64,000 nt of DNA from Tessaracoccus bendigoensis DSM 12906 (GTDB taxonomy: Bacteria > Actinomycetota > Actinomycetes > Propionibacteriales > Propionibacteriaceae). The notes beneath the pieces are model-generated. The model was not told where the DNA came from and made no database searches. It saw only the letters and a program-made list of their open reading frames with translations. Location: the NCBI RefSeq assembly GCF_900141915.1, contig NZ_FQZG01000009.1, positions 24,113 to 88,112 of the forward strand, given 5' to 3'. A program made the position numbers and the translations under genes. Shown here one piece after another: positions 1 to 8,756 of the stretch. Within the stretch, counting starts at the first letter, position 1, and each line of letters starts with the position of its first letter.

Positions 1-101
1 TTCCTGGTGGCGGTAGCCACCTCGGACGTGAGGAGTCTTGGATGGAAATCGAACAGCGATCGGATGCTGGAATGCACCTGTTGCCGGGGGCAGCGGAGAC
101 G

Positions 102-1070
102 ATGCGGGCGGTCGTCCGGCACCGCTACGGCCCGCCTTCGGTGCTTGAGCCGTCCGAGGTCGGGCTACCGCTGCCCGGACCAGGCGATGTGCTCGTCCGC
201 GTGGGCGCGGCCTCGGTGCATCCTGGCGACTACTTCATCATGACCGGGGAGCCGTACCTGGTGCGCCTGGCTTTCGGGCTCCGACGGCCGCGCCACGCCA
301 TCCCTGGCACAGACCTCGCCGGCGTGGTGGCTGCGGTCGGAGAAGAGGTCACCACCCTCAGCCCAGGCGATGCGGTGTTCGGCTGGAGCGCGGCGGGAAC
401 GCTCGCGGAGTACTCCTGCGTGCCTGCCGACAACCTCGTGTCCGTGCCAGCCAACCTGTCGATCGTGGAGGCGGCAACCGTGCCCACGTCGGCCGTGACG
501 GCGTTGCAGGCGATGCGCGATGTCGCCCACGTCCGGCCAGGCCTGACGGTGCTGGTCACGGGCGCTTCGGGCGGTGTGGGCTCCTTCGCCGTGCAGATCG
601 CCAAGGCGTTCGGCGCCGAGGTGACGGGGGTGTGCAGCACCCGCAACGTCGACCTTGTCCGCTCGCTTGGGGCCGACCATGTCGTCGACTACACCTCGAC
701 CGACTTCGCTCGCGCCGGCAGGCGCTACGACGTGATCCTCGACAACGTGGAGGCCCAACCGCTTGCGGCCGTACGTGAAGCGCTGACGCCCACCGGCACC
801 CTGATCCCCAACAGCGGACACGGCGGGCGCTGGCTCGGCCCAATCGGCCGGATCATCAAGGCCCGTCTACTTTCGGGGTTCAGCAGCCAGCGGCTGAGGC
901 CCTTCACGTCGTTCGCGAAGCGCCAGGACCTGCTCACCTTGGCCGACCTGCTCACGACCGGGCAGATCGCGCCCGTCGTCGACCGCACCTATCGGCTCGA
1001 CGAAGCGGGCGATGCCCTCCGCTACGTCGGGGCCGGCCATACCCGAGGGAAGGTCGTGATCACCGTCTGA
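102..1070 (+). CDS. NAD(P)-dependent alcohol dehydrogenase / quinone oxidoreductase (MDR superfamily)
   Basis: A 322-residue medium-chain dehydrogenase/reductase of the zinc-independent quinone-oxidoreductase type. The GroES-like N-terminal half carries the GTDLAGVV segment (about residues 69-76). The nucleotide-binding half carries TGASGGVGSF (about 153-162), the AxxGxxG-type NADPH loop of this family. No structural zinc cysteine cluster is visible, which fits the zinc-free branch. A longer reading frame is open from 42, but the ATG at 102 has GGAG just upstream and starts right at the family's usual first strand (MRAVVRHRYG). It would reduce quinones or enones with NAD(P)H in the cytoplasm; the substrate is not readable. 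It lies 78 bases before a membrane-protein gene on the same strand. Confidence 0.85.
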   Translation: MRAVVRHRYGPPSVLEPSEVGLPLPGPGDVLVRVGAASVHPGDYFIMTGEPYLVRLAFGLRRPRHAIPGTDLAGVVAAVGEEVTTLSPGDAVFGWSAAGTLAEYSCVPADNLVSVPANLSIVEAATVPTSAVTALQAMRDVAHVRPGLTVLVTGASGGVGSFAVQIAKAFGAEVTGVCSTRNVDLVRSLGADHVVDYTSTDFARAGRRYDVILDNVEAQPLAAVREALTPTGTLIPNSGHGGRWLGPIGRIIKARLLSGFSSQRLRPFTSFAKRQDLLTLADLLTTGQIAPVVDRTYRLDEAGDALRYVGAGHTRGKVVITV

Positions 1071-1147
1071 AGACAGCACCGGCCAGAACGACCCAATCCG
1101 TGCGCACGCACGCCTCGCAATTTCCGCTACTCGAGAAGGAAGAACCG

Positions 1148-1639
1148 ATGACCATCCGAACGAAGACCCCCAAGTTCGACACCCCCCAGATCCCGGTGAA
1201 GGCCAAGATCGCCGCCGCATGGACCAGTTTCATGTTCCTCTACATCTACGTCGACATCCTCAATTTCTACAAGCCCGGCGTCGTGGACGGCATCCTGAAT
1301 GGCCTCGTCTGGAGGTTCGCCGTGAACTCGACGCTGTTGACCGTCATGCTCGTATCCGTGTCGATCCCGGCCCTGATGGTGATGCTCTCCATGACGCTGC
1401 CCGCCCGCGCGAACCGAGCCACGAACCTCGTCGTCGCATCGCTCTACATCCCCTATTCGATCTTCAACGCGGCAGGGGCGACCTGGGAGTGGGCCCTTTT
1501 CTACGGCCTCTCCATCGGAGTCGAGGTGCTGCTCCTGGCCTTCATCCTGCGCTCCGCCTGGACCTGGCCGCGAACCCCCGCCCCGTCTTCCCTTCCTGGT
1601 AGGGCCTCGGCTCCCGCAACAGTGAGGACGGCGGGCTAG
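1148..1639 (+). CDS. Four-helix membrane protein, DUF6326-like
   Basis: A 163-residue protein with about four predicted membrane segments (around residues 16-36, 52-78, 90-108 and 115-135), and a short polar N-terminus (MTIRTKTPKFDTP). The arrangement fits my memory of DUF6326, small actinobacterial and bacteroidete membrane proteins with no assigned function. The ATG at 1148 is preceded by GAAGGA at a good distance, so I reject the longer frame from 1100. The C-terminal tail is Pro/Ser-rich and cytoplasmic-looking. It follows the dehydrogenase on the same strand and may be co-transcribed with it. Confidence 0.7.
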   Translation: MTIRTKTPKFDTPQIPVKAKIAAAWTSFMFLYIYVDILNFYKPGVVDGILNGLVWRFAVNSTLLTVMLVSVSIPALMVMLSMTLPARANRATNLVVASLYIPYSIFNAAGATWEWALFYGLSIGVEVLLLAFILRSAWTWPRTPAPSSLPGRASAPATVRTAG

Positions 1640-1712
1640 GCGCGGCTGACCCAGGAGCGGCGACTGAGCCGAGCCGGAGCGTGCATGGGACCCCCTCATA
1701 GACTGGGTCGCC

Positions 1713-2510
1713 ATGACGAGAACCTTCACGAAGTCGGGCGGCAATCCGCTCGGTGAGGCTGCGGGGCTGAGGTGGCTGGCCGAGGCCGAACCCTCGGGCG
1801 GGGCGCGTGTTGCGCGTGTGATCGGCGTCGGCGCCCGGCAGTTGGAGATCGAGTACGTCCACGAGGCGCAACCGAGCCCCGAACAGGCACGGGCGTTCGG
1901 TCGGGCGCTGGCCCACACGCACGCAGCGGGTGCCGCGTGGTGGGGGTGCCCGCCGGACGGCTGGAAAGGGCCCGCCTTCGTGGGCAACTCGCGCACCCCT
2001 CTGGCCCTTGCCGCCGACGAGGCGGCCACCTCCTGGGGCGACTTCTACGCAACCTGGCGCATCGAACCGTTCGCCCGGCGGCTCCTCGACAACGGCGTGA
2101 TCGACGCCGGGGCCGCGCGGGTGTTCTCCCGCCTCGCCGATGATCTGAGCGCCGGACGCCACGACAGCCCTCAGCCGCGGCTAGTGCGCGACGCCGGTCA
2201 CGAGGTGGCGCGCGTCCACGGCGACATGTGGGCGGGCAACGTCCTCTACGACGGGACCGAACTTGGTGCCACCCTCATCGACCCGATGGCGCACGGCGGC
2301 CATGCGGAGACGGACCTCGCGACGCTCTCCGTCTTCGGGTTTGCCCATCTCGACGACGTCTACGCGGGCTACGACGCGGAGTCGCCGCTGGCCGACGGGT
2401 GGCGCGAGCGCATCGCGCTGCATCAGTTGGGGATCATCATCATGCATGCCGACCTGTTCGGGGGAGGCTACGTCGACTCGGCGCTTCGCCTGGCCGGAAG
2501 ATGCCTCTGA
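1713..2510 (+). CDS. Fructosamine kinase family protein
   Basis: A 265-residue phosphotransferase-fold protein of the fructosamine/ketosamine-3-kinase family, which phosphorylates sugar-amine adducts so that they fall off glycated proteins. The N-terminus MTRTFTKSGG matches the family's usual start. The catalytic loop is VHGDMWAGNVLYD (about residues 169-181) and the metal-binding motif is LIDPMAHGGHAETDL (about 189-203). Length is close to the family's usual 260-290 residues and the C-terminal LFGGGY is present, so the gene looks complete. Sugar specificity is inferred only from family membership. Confidence 0.88.
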   Translation: MTRTFTKSGGNPLGEAAGLRWLAEAEPSGGARVARVIGVGARQLEIEYVHEAQPSPEQARAFGRALAHTHAAGAAWWGCPPDGWKGPAFVGNSRTPLALAADEAATSWGDFYATWRIEPFARRLLDNGVIDAGAARVFSRLADDLSAGRHDSPQPRLVRDAGHEVARVHGDMWAGNVLYDGTELGATLIDPMAHGGHAETDLATLSVFGFAHLDDVYAGYDAESPLADGWRERIALHQLGIIIMHADLFGGGYVDSALRLAGRCL

Positions 2511-2531
2511 ACCCCGATCAGCCTCTGTGGC

Positions 2532-2690
2532 ATGGGGCGGCTGAGTGCAAACAGGGCACATGAGGCCTTGGCCGACTTCGTTGACCTGCCCATCCAGCGA
2601 TGGCCCAGCGCGGCGGCCCTCCGACTGCGCGCATTTGGTCTCCGCGAGAATCTCTTGGCCTATGACGCCGCGTACCATTGCCTCGGCTGG
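2532..2690 (+). pseudogene. VapC (PIN domain) C-terminal remnant
   Basis: About 50 codons read like the C-terminal end of a PIN-domain toxin: ALADFVDLPIQRWPS, then LRAFGLRENLLAYDAAY, the stretch that carries the late acidic residue of VapC ribonucleases. The frame then runs into unrelated residues (HCLGWPAQ) up to the end of the next gene. The N-terminal two thirds, including the first catalytic Asp, is missing. It is a decayed fragment without function, wedged between two convergent intact genes. Confidence 0.6.
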
Positions 2691-2695
2691 CCCGC

Positions 2696-3709
2696 TCAGA
2701 TACGCAGCAGTGACTTGATCGCGCGCCTTTCATCCATGGCCGCGTAGCCCTCGGCGACCTCCGCGAGCGGCAGTTCGAGGTCGAACACCAGGCCGGGGTT
2801 GATCTTGCGGGCCAGCACCAGGTCGAGCAGTTCGGGTAGGTAGGCCCGGCAGTGCGCAGGCCCACCCTTGATGCCGACGTTGCGCCAGAACAGTTCGTTG
2901 ACCGGTAGGTCGCCGTGCGGGACGCCGACAAGGCCGAGGTTCCCGCCGTCGCGGACGCAGCCGACCGCCTGCTGCCGTGACGACTCGGTGCCGACGCATT
3001 CCAGGACGCAGTCCGCACCGATGCCGTCGGTGAGTTCCTTCACCGCGGCGATGCCGGCCTCGTCTCGATCGGCGACGATGTGGGTGGCTCCGAACTCGGT
3101 AGCGACTCGCTGCCGGTCGGCGTGGCGGCTCATCGCGATCACGACCTCTGCCCCGAGTTGCACGGATGCGAGTACCGCGCAGAGCCCGACGGCGCCGTCA
3201 CCCACCACGGCGACGCTCTTGCCTGGCCCGACGCCGGCGCTGACCGCTGCGTGCCAGCCGGTACACATCACGTCCGACAGGGCGAGGATGCTCGGGATCA
3301 GATCAGCGTCCGGCATTCCTGGGGTAGCCAGCAGTGTGCCGTCCGCAAGTGGGATCCGGATCTTCTCCGCTTGGCATCCGTCGTAGTGGTTGCCGTTTAT
3401 GCAGTTGGCGTGTGCCCCCTTGAGGCACAGTGGGCAGGTGTTGTCTGATGGGTTGAAGCCGCCGACGACGAAGTCGCCGACCTCGACTGTGGATACGGCG
3501 TCGCCGACCGCCTCGACCACGCCGCAGAACTCGTGGCCGATCGGCGTCGGGCTCGGCACTTGTGCGATGCCGCGATAGCGCCAAAGGTCCGACCCGCAGA
3601 CGCAGGCGGCGACCGTACGGACGATCGCGTCCGTCGGCTCGACAATCGTAGGATCGGGAGGTTCTTCGAAGCGGACGTCCCCGGGGGCATGAATCACAGC
3701 ACCAAACAT
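2696..3709 (-). CDS. Zinc-dependent alcohol dehydrogenase family protein
   Basis: A 337-residue zinc-type medium-chain dehydrogenase. Catalytic zinc ligands are visible at Cys38 (CVCGSD) and His59-Glu60 (GHEF). The structural zinc lobe is present with CPLC (92/95), Cys103 and Cys112. The Rossmann loop VVGDGAVGLCAV follows at about residue 167. The layout resembles glutathione-independent formaldehyde- or threonine-dehydrogenase-like proteins, but the substrate cannot be read. It oxidises an alcohol to a carbonyl with NAD(P)+ in the cytoplasm. The gene is alone on its strand, convergent with the VapC remnant. Confidence 0.88.
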   Translation of the reverse strand: MFGAVIHAPGDVRFEEPPDPTIVEPTDAIVRTVAACVCGSDLWRYRGIAQVPSPTPIGHEFCGVVEAVGDAVSTVEVGDFVVGGFNPSDNTCPLCLKGAHANCINGNHYDGCQAEKIRIPLADGTLLATPGMPDADLIPSILALSDVMCTGWHAAVSAGVGPGKSVAVVGDGAVGLCAVLASVQLGAEVVIAMSRHADRQRVATEFGATHIVADRDEAGIAAVKELTDGIGADCVLECVGTESSRQQAVGCVRDGGNLGLVGVPHGDLPVNELFWRNVGIKGGPAHCRAYLPELLDLVLARKINPGLVFDLELPLAEVAEGYAAMDERRAIKSLLRI

Positions 3710-3771
3710 GGACTCAACTACACCACGCGCGAAGGTGCCGTGGGAGGCACTGCCAGTGCCCCCTTAGCTAG

Positions 3772-4359
3772 CTAGCCACATGAGCGCGCCGGGTAGGTGA
3801 TGACTTGCCCTTCGACCCGTGCGAACGGGGTGGTCTTTGCCGGCCGGGTCAGGGTTTCGGACATGATGTCGAACACGGGCACTCGTCGGGCCAGGAGGGC
3901 GTCGGTGATGAGCCGTCGGTGGCACCTCCAGGGTACGGCCTCGCTGCACATGATCGCGGGCGAGCCGTGTTCGGCGACCCGGAGAAGTTTGTGGAGCCCG
4001 GCCTGGAATCCAGGGGTTGCCATGTAGTCGGCGTAGTCACGAAAAGCTTTGACCCGCCAGCCGCCGTTGACGCTGGGCACCCCGGCCGGGGTGTGTCGGC
4101 GACCGCCGAGATCGCGGATCCACACGTAGTCGAGGTCGTCGGGGAGTGAGTTTATGATGGCGTCCTGATTCCACTGTGGATATGCGCGCGATGACGGGTA
4201 CGAACGGACGTCGACCAGCGTGGAAACCTGGTTTTGTCTGAGCATCCCGATCAGCTCGTCGAAGTCCCGGGTGGAATGTCCGACCGTGAAGACGTCGTGC
4301 ACGGTCGCCAGTGCGGTGTCCGATGGAATATCGGTGAGAGGGACGCTGCTTGGTCTCAT
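3772..4359 (-). CDS. DUF488 family protein
   Basis: A 195-residue DUF488 protein. The family's hallmark opening FTVGHSTRDFDELIGML lies near the N-terminus, followed by LVDVRSYPSSR and the GGRR segment. The conserved cysteine region MCSEAVPWRCHRRLI lies near residue 160. DUF488 proteins are small cytoplasmic proteins with no settled reaction. The start is taken at the ATG at 4359, which has GGAG upstream; the frame is open to 4401. It is a single gene that shares a 100-base gap with the ABC exporter operon upstream. Confidence 0.85.
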   Translation of the reverse strand: MRPSSVPLTDIPSDTALATVHDVFTVGHSTRDFDELIGMLRQNQVSTLVDVRSYPSSRAYPQWNQDAIINSLPDDLDYVWIRDLGGRRHTPAGVPSVNGGWRVKAFRDYADYMATPGFQAGLHKLLRVAEHGSPAIMCSEAVPWRCHRRLITDALLARRVPVFDIMSETLTRPAKTTPFARVEGQVITYPARSCG

Positions 4360-4495
4360 AGCAGGGCTCCGGTCGCAGGGGACGGTTGAACGACCAGCCA
4401 ACCATCGGAACGCGATGAAGACAATGGCCAGGGCGGATACCCTCGTGTCCTTGGTCGATGGACCTTGGAATCACTGGCAAGAAGGCACTGGTCTC

Positions 4496-6505
4496 CTAGT
4501 CAAGCTCCGAGACGCCCGTGTAGAGCTGGAAGTAGGTGCCCTGCTGCGCGATCAACTCTTCGTGTGAGCCCCGTTCGATGATGCGGCCGTGGTCAAGCAC
4601 CATGATGACGTCGGAGTTGCGGACGGTGGACAACCGGTGGGCGATGACGAAGACCGTGCGCCCCTTCATCAGGTTGTCCATACCCGCCTGAACCACTTCC
4701 TCGGTGTGGGTGTCGATGGAACTGGTTGCCTCGTCGAGGATCATTGCCGGCGGATCGGCCACCGCGGCCCGGGCGATCGAGATCAACTGACTCTGGCCCT
4801 GCGAAAGACCGGAGCCATCGCCTCCCAACATCGTTTGATAGCCCTTCGGAAGCATGCGGATGAACCCGTCCGCGTTGGTGAGCCGGGCGGCCGCGATGCA
4901 CTCTTCGTCCGTGGCGTTCAGCTTCCCGTAGCGGATGTTGTCCATCACCGTGCCGGTGAACAGATTCACGTCCTGCAAGACGACACCAAGCGAAGATCGC
5001 AGATCCGGCTTCCTGATGTTCTTGACGGAGATGCCGTCGTAGAGGATCTGCCCCTCCTGCACGTCGTAGAAGCGATTGATGAGGTTAGTCACGGTCGTCT
5101 TGCCCGCACCGGTCGCGCCGACCAGGGCGATCTTCTGTCCGGGCTCGGCGAACCAGGTGATGTCATGCAGCACCGGCCGGTCGGGGTTGTAGCCGAAGGT
5201 CACGTCGGTGAAGCGCACGTCACCGCGTACGAGGGTCAGGCGTCCGTTGGGGGAGGTGATCGCCGATTCCCGCGCCGCTGCCGCGACCTCGGCTGCCCGG
5301 GGCGAGAGGCCTTGTGCAGCCGCGAGGGATTGCGTGCCGTCGTCGTCTTGGGCGCGCTGCCACGCCCAATGGCCGGTCTCGTGGTCGACCGGCGTCATCG
5401 TTCGTCCGTCGTCGCCCAGTTCGACCCTGACCAGGGTCACGGTGCCGTCGTCGTCCTCCGCCGGCTCGTCAAGCAACCGGAAGATTCTGGAGGCGCCTGC
5501 AACCGCCATCAGCACCATGTTGGCCTGCTGGGAAACCTGACCGATCGGGTTGGTGAAGGAACGGCTCAAGGTCAGGAATGACACGATCGTGCCGAGGGTG
5601 AAGGTGCCTGTGCCAGACAGTGAGAGATTGGGCCAACCGGCGATTCCTGCCGCCCCACCGATGACTGCGAGCAGCACATAGAGGAGGAACCCCATGTTGA
5701 GCACGACAGGCATCGTGATGTTGCCGTACGTGTTAGCGGCCGAGGCCGCCCCGAACAACTCCTCGTTCCGCTCGTCGAAGGCTTCTTGCGTGGCCTGCTC
5801 GTGGTTGAAGACCTTGATGACCTTCTGGCCGTTGACCGATTCCTCCACGAACGCGTTCACCGTACCCAGCGAGGCCTGCTGTCCCATGAAGAACCGGCCG
5901 GAGCGCGTAAGGATGCCGCGCACGACCATCAACAGCATCACCGTGAAGAGGACCACGAACCCGGTCAGCGGCACGGACAACCACAGCATCGACAGGAACG
6001 CCGCGAAACAGGTGATGATCGAGGAGAACATCTGTGGGAACGACTGGGTGATCGCCTGACGCAGCGTGTCGGTGTCGTTGGTGTAGTGGCTCATGACATC
6101 GCCATGTTCATGAGAGTCGAAGTAGCGGATCGGCAACGACTGCTGGTGGGCGAACATGTCGTCGCGGATCTTCTTCAGGACGCCCTGCGCGACTCCGACG
6201 AGCAGGAAATTGAACAGCCATGTCGCAAGGACGCCCGCCCCGTATAGGCAGCCCATCAGCATCAGGGCCTGCACCAACGGTGCCCAGGCAGGGTCGGGGG
6301 TGCCGATCAGGGGCAGGATGTAGGTGTCGATCAGAGTCTGGAGAAACAGTGCCGAGCCGGCCTGGGCGGCAGCGGAGATCAGGATGCATACCACCACCAG
6401 GCAGACCTGGGACGGATACTGGAACACGTATCCGAAGATCCGTTTGACGGTGCCGGGGTCAGCCCTGCGGCCAGCAGGTTTTCTCGTAGCAGTTGGGGTG
6501 CTCAC
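4496..6505 (-). CDS. ABC exporter half-transporter, catalytically complete subunit
   Basis: A 669-residue fused membrane/ATPase half-transporter with six membrane segments in the first ~330 residues. The ATPase has Walker A GATGAGKTT (about 463-471), signature LSQGQ (about 567-571), Walker B AMILDEATSS with the catalytic Glu, and H-loop AHRLS. A polar insert of about 80 residues (350-430) between the two domains is longer than usual. The gene overlaps the next half-transporter by 4 bases (ATGA), so the two are translationally coupled. Together they form a heterodimeric multidrug- or lipid-type exporter in the cytoplasmic membrane. The substrate is unknown. Confidence 0.9.
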   Translation of the reverse strand: MSTPTATRKPAGRRADPGTVKRIFGYVFQYPSQVCLVVVCILISAAAQAGSALFLQTLIDTYILPLIGTPDPAWAPLVQALMLMGCLYGAGVLATWLFNFLLVGVAQGVLKKIRDDMFAHQQSLPIRYFDSHEHGDVMSHYTNDTDTLRQAITQSFPQMFSSIITCFAAFLSMLWLSVPLTGFVVLFTVMLLMVVRGILTRSGRFFMGQQASLGTVNAFVEESVNGQKVIKVFNHEQATQEAFDERNEELFGAASAANTYGNITMPVVLNMGFLLYVLLAVIGGAAGIAGWPNLSLSGTGTFTLGTIVSFLTLSRSFTNPIGQVSQQANMVLMAVAGASRIFRLLDEPAEDDDGTVTLVRVELGDDGRTMTPVDHETGHWAWQRAQDDDGTQSLAAAQGLSPRAAEVAAAARESAITSPNGRLTLVRGDVRFTDVTFGYNPDRPVLHDITWFAEPGQKIALVGATGAGKTTVTNLINRFYDVQEGQILYDGISVKNIRKPDLRSSLGVVLQDVNLFTGTVMDNIRYGKLNATDEECIAAARLTNADGFIRMLPKGYQTMLGGDGSGLSQGQSQLISIARAAVADPPAMILDEATSSIDTHTEEVVQAGMDNLMKGRTVFVIAHRLSTVRNSDVIMVLDHGRIIERGSHEELIAQQGTYFQLYTGVSELD

Positions 6506-8361
6506 TTGGCCGCTCCTTCCAGTTCCTCTGGCCTCGCCTGGTTGCGGGTCTGCGATTCGTAGATTGCGCGGTACTCCTCGCAGGTGTCCAGTAGTTGGTC
6601 GTGTGTTCCCTGATCGAGGATGTGGCCACCGTCCATCACGACGATCAGGTCGGATTCCTGGACCGATGCGATGCGCTGCGCGATGATTATCTTCGTTGTA
6701 TCAGGGATCTCAGTGCGGAGAGCACCACGTATCAGTTGGTCGGTCAATGTGTCGACTGCGCTGGTCGAATCATCGAGGATCAGGATCTTGGGTCTCTTGA
6801 GCAATGCCCTCGCGATGCACAATCGCTGCCGTTGGCCGCCGGATACGTTGGTTCCGCCCTGCTCGATGCGGGTGTCGTACTTGTCCGGGAACTCCTGAAT
6901 GAAACCGTCGGCCTGGGCGAGTTTGCTTGCGCGGATCAGGTCCTCATCGCTGGCGTCCGGGTTTCCCCACCGCAGGTTCTCGGCGATCGTACCCGAGAAC
7001 AGCACGTTCTTCTGCAACACCATGGCGACCTCCTCGCGCAACGAAACAAGGTCGTAGTGGCGGGTGTCGTGGCCGCCGACCATGAGTGAGCCTGAGGTCA
7101 CGTCATAGAGGCGTGGAATCAGCTGGACGAGGCTCGACTTGGCCGAACCGGTGGCGCCCACGATGCCGACGGTCGCGCCGGAGTCGATCTTGAGGTTGAT
7201 GTCTTCGAGTACCGGCTTCTCCGCGTTGTCTGAGTACCTGAATCCGACATGGTCGAAGTGGATTGACCCATTGGGGACCTGCATCACGGGGTCGGAGGGG
7301 GCGGTAACGGTGGTCTGCTCGACCAGCACCTCGCAGATGCGCTCTGCGGAAGCCGTGGAGATGATCACCATGACGAAGATCATCGACAGCATCATCAAGC
7401 TCATCAGGATCTGCATGGCGTAGGTGACAAGCGCGGTCAGGTCGCCGGTGGTCAGGCCGAGGGCAGCGTCATTGCCGGAGGCGACGATCTGGGTGGCACC
7501 GAGCCAGGCGATCACGATCATCGAGGCGTACATGCTCACCTGCATCAGTGGCATGTTGACGCTCAACACCCGCTCTGCTTTGAGGAAGTCCCGATAGATC
7601 TTCATGGAGATCGCCTTGAACTTCGACACTTCGTGGCCTTCGCGGGTGAAGGACTTGACGACGCGCATGCCCCTGAGGTTTTCGTCTACCACGGTGTTGA
7701 GTTCGTCGTAGGTGCGGAAAACGCGTTCGAACACCGGATGCACGATCAGAGCGACACCGATCAGGCCAAGGCCGAGGACTGGGATGGCGATGAGGAAAAC
7801 CACCGAGATCGGCGGATTGATGCGGAACGCGAAAATCCAGGCGACGACGACCATGATCGGCGCGCGCACGCCAACGCGCACCAGCATCATGAACGCGTTC
7901 TGCAGGTTGGTGACGTCGGTGGTGAGCCTCGTCACGATCGATCCGGTGGTGAAGCGATCGATGTTGGTGAAGCTGAAACCTTGCACCTTTTCGAACAGGT
8001 CGTGGCGGAGGTTCTTCGCGAAACCGGCGGCGGCGATGGCTGCGAATCTGCCTGACAGGGTGCCGAACCCAAGGGACAGCAGCGCGCACAGGAGCAGGAT
8101 CAAGCCGAATTTGACGATCGCCGGCATCGAGCCGCCAGTGATGCCTTGGTCGATGAGCTGGGCCATCAAGGTCGGGATGAGGATCTCCAGAATGGACTCA
8201 AGCGCGACAAACAGGGGAGCCAGATACATCTGCTTCTTGTATTGGCGCAACGAGCCGGACAACGTGCGGAGAATGTGTTTCGGACGAGCCGACTGTTCTT
8301 CCCCCTGGCGGCCACCTGGACTGGACTCTGATGCGCTCGACCTCGGGCGACCTTGTGCCAT
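6502..8361 (-). CDS. ABC exporter half-transporter, degenerate-site subunit
   Basis: A 619-residue half-transporter and the first gene of the pair. ATPase motifs: Walker A GATGSAKSS (about 402-410), signature VSGGQ (about 506-510) and Walker B ILILDDSTS. The position normally held by the catalytic Glu is Asp (about 531), and the H-loop His is Gln (IIAQRI, about 562). These substitutions mark the non-hydrolysing site of heterodimeric exporters such as TM287/288 or LmrCD. The partner encoded just downstream keeps both residues. The N-terminus is basic and polar before the first membrane helix. Confidence 0.9.
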   Translation of the reverse strand: MAQGRPRSSASESSPGGRQGEEQSARPKHILRTLSGSLRQYKKQMYLAPLFVALESILEILIPTLMAQLIDQGITGGSMPAIVKFGLILLLCALLSLGFGTLSGRFAAIAAAGFAKNLRHDLFEKVQGFSFTNIDRFTTGSIVTRLTTDVTNLQNAFMMLVRVGVRAPIMVVVAWIFAFRINPPISVVFLIAIPVLGLGLIGVALIVHPVFERVFRTYDELNTVVDENLRGMRVVKSFTREGHEVSKFKAISMKIYRDFLKAERVLSVNMPLMQVSMYASMIVIAWLGATQIVASGNDAALGLTTGDLTALVTYAMQILMSLMMLSMIFVMVIISTASAERICEVLVEQTTVTAPSDPVMQVPNGSIHFDHVGFRYSDNAEKPVLEDINLKIDSGATVGIVGATGSAKSSLVQLIPRLYDVTSGSLMVGGHDTRHYDLVSLREEVAMVLQKNVLFSGTIAENLRWGNPDASDEDLIRASKLAQADGFIQEFPDKYDTRIEQGGTNVSGGQRQRLCIARALLKRPKILILDDSTSAVDTLTDQLIRGALRTEIPDTTKIIIAQRIASVQESDLIVVMDGGHILDQGTHDQLLDTCEEYRAIYESQTRNQARPEELEGAAK

Positions 8362-8367
8362 TGCGTG

Positions 8368-8565
8368 TTACTTCCTTCTCTCGGCATCGTGGAGACGGAG
8401 GATGTCCATGGTGCCGCCAACCTTTGGACGGTTGACCAACATCATGGCTCGATCCAGTTGCTCCGCGCACACGCCTGCTGGGCGTTGTTGAATGCGGGCG
8501 ATGCGATACAAGAAGTCATGAGACCGGAACTCCTCGACTTCCTGCGAAATGGCCGAGCATGCGAC
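8368..8565 (-). other. Unrecognised reading-frame fragment ahead of the ABC operon
   Basis: About 65 codons end six bases before the ABC exporter start and read as plausible protein (EFRSHDFLYRIARIQQ, then LVNRPKVGGTMDILRL). No convincing start codon or ribosome site is seen, and the open frame runs back past the divergent argE start at 8757. It could be the tail of a lost regulator of the exporter. The rest of 8566-8756 shows only the ribosome site and presumed promoter of argE. Confidence 0.3.
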
Positions 8566-8756
8566 CAGGTCGCCTCGGTGAGCCAAACAGCATACACCCG
8601 GTCTCAGGGCCGCAGCAGCGACTCGAAAGCGGCGGGTCGAGGTCGAACACCATGGTTCCCGCCCCCAGCTGGTGCAGCCACGCCGTCCCACACCTTGGCC
8701 TTGCTGGTCTTTTGGGCTTGAATGGCACAGTCGGACGATTCGCCAAGGAGCGGCAG

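Noticed and set aside
165..821. Long minus-strand frame across the first dehydrogenase
   Set aside because: His/Arg/Gly-rich translation, no ribosome site, and lies antisense to a clear dehydrogenase; a GC-rich shadow frame.
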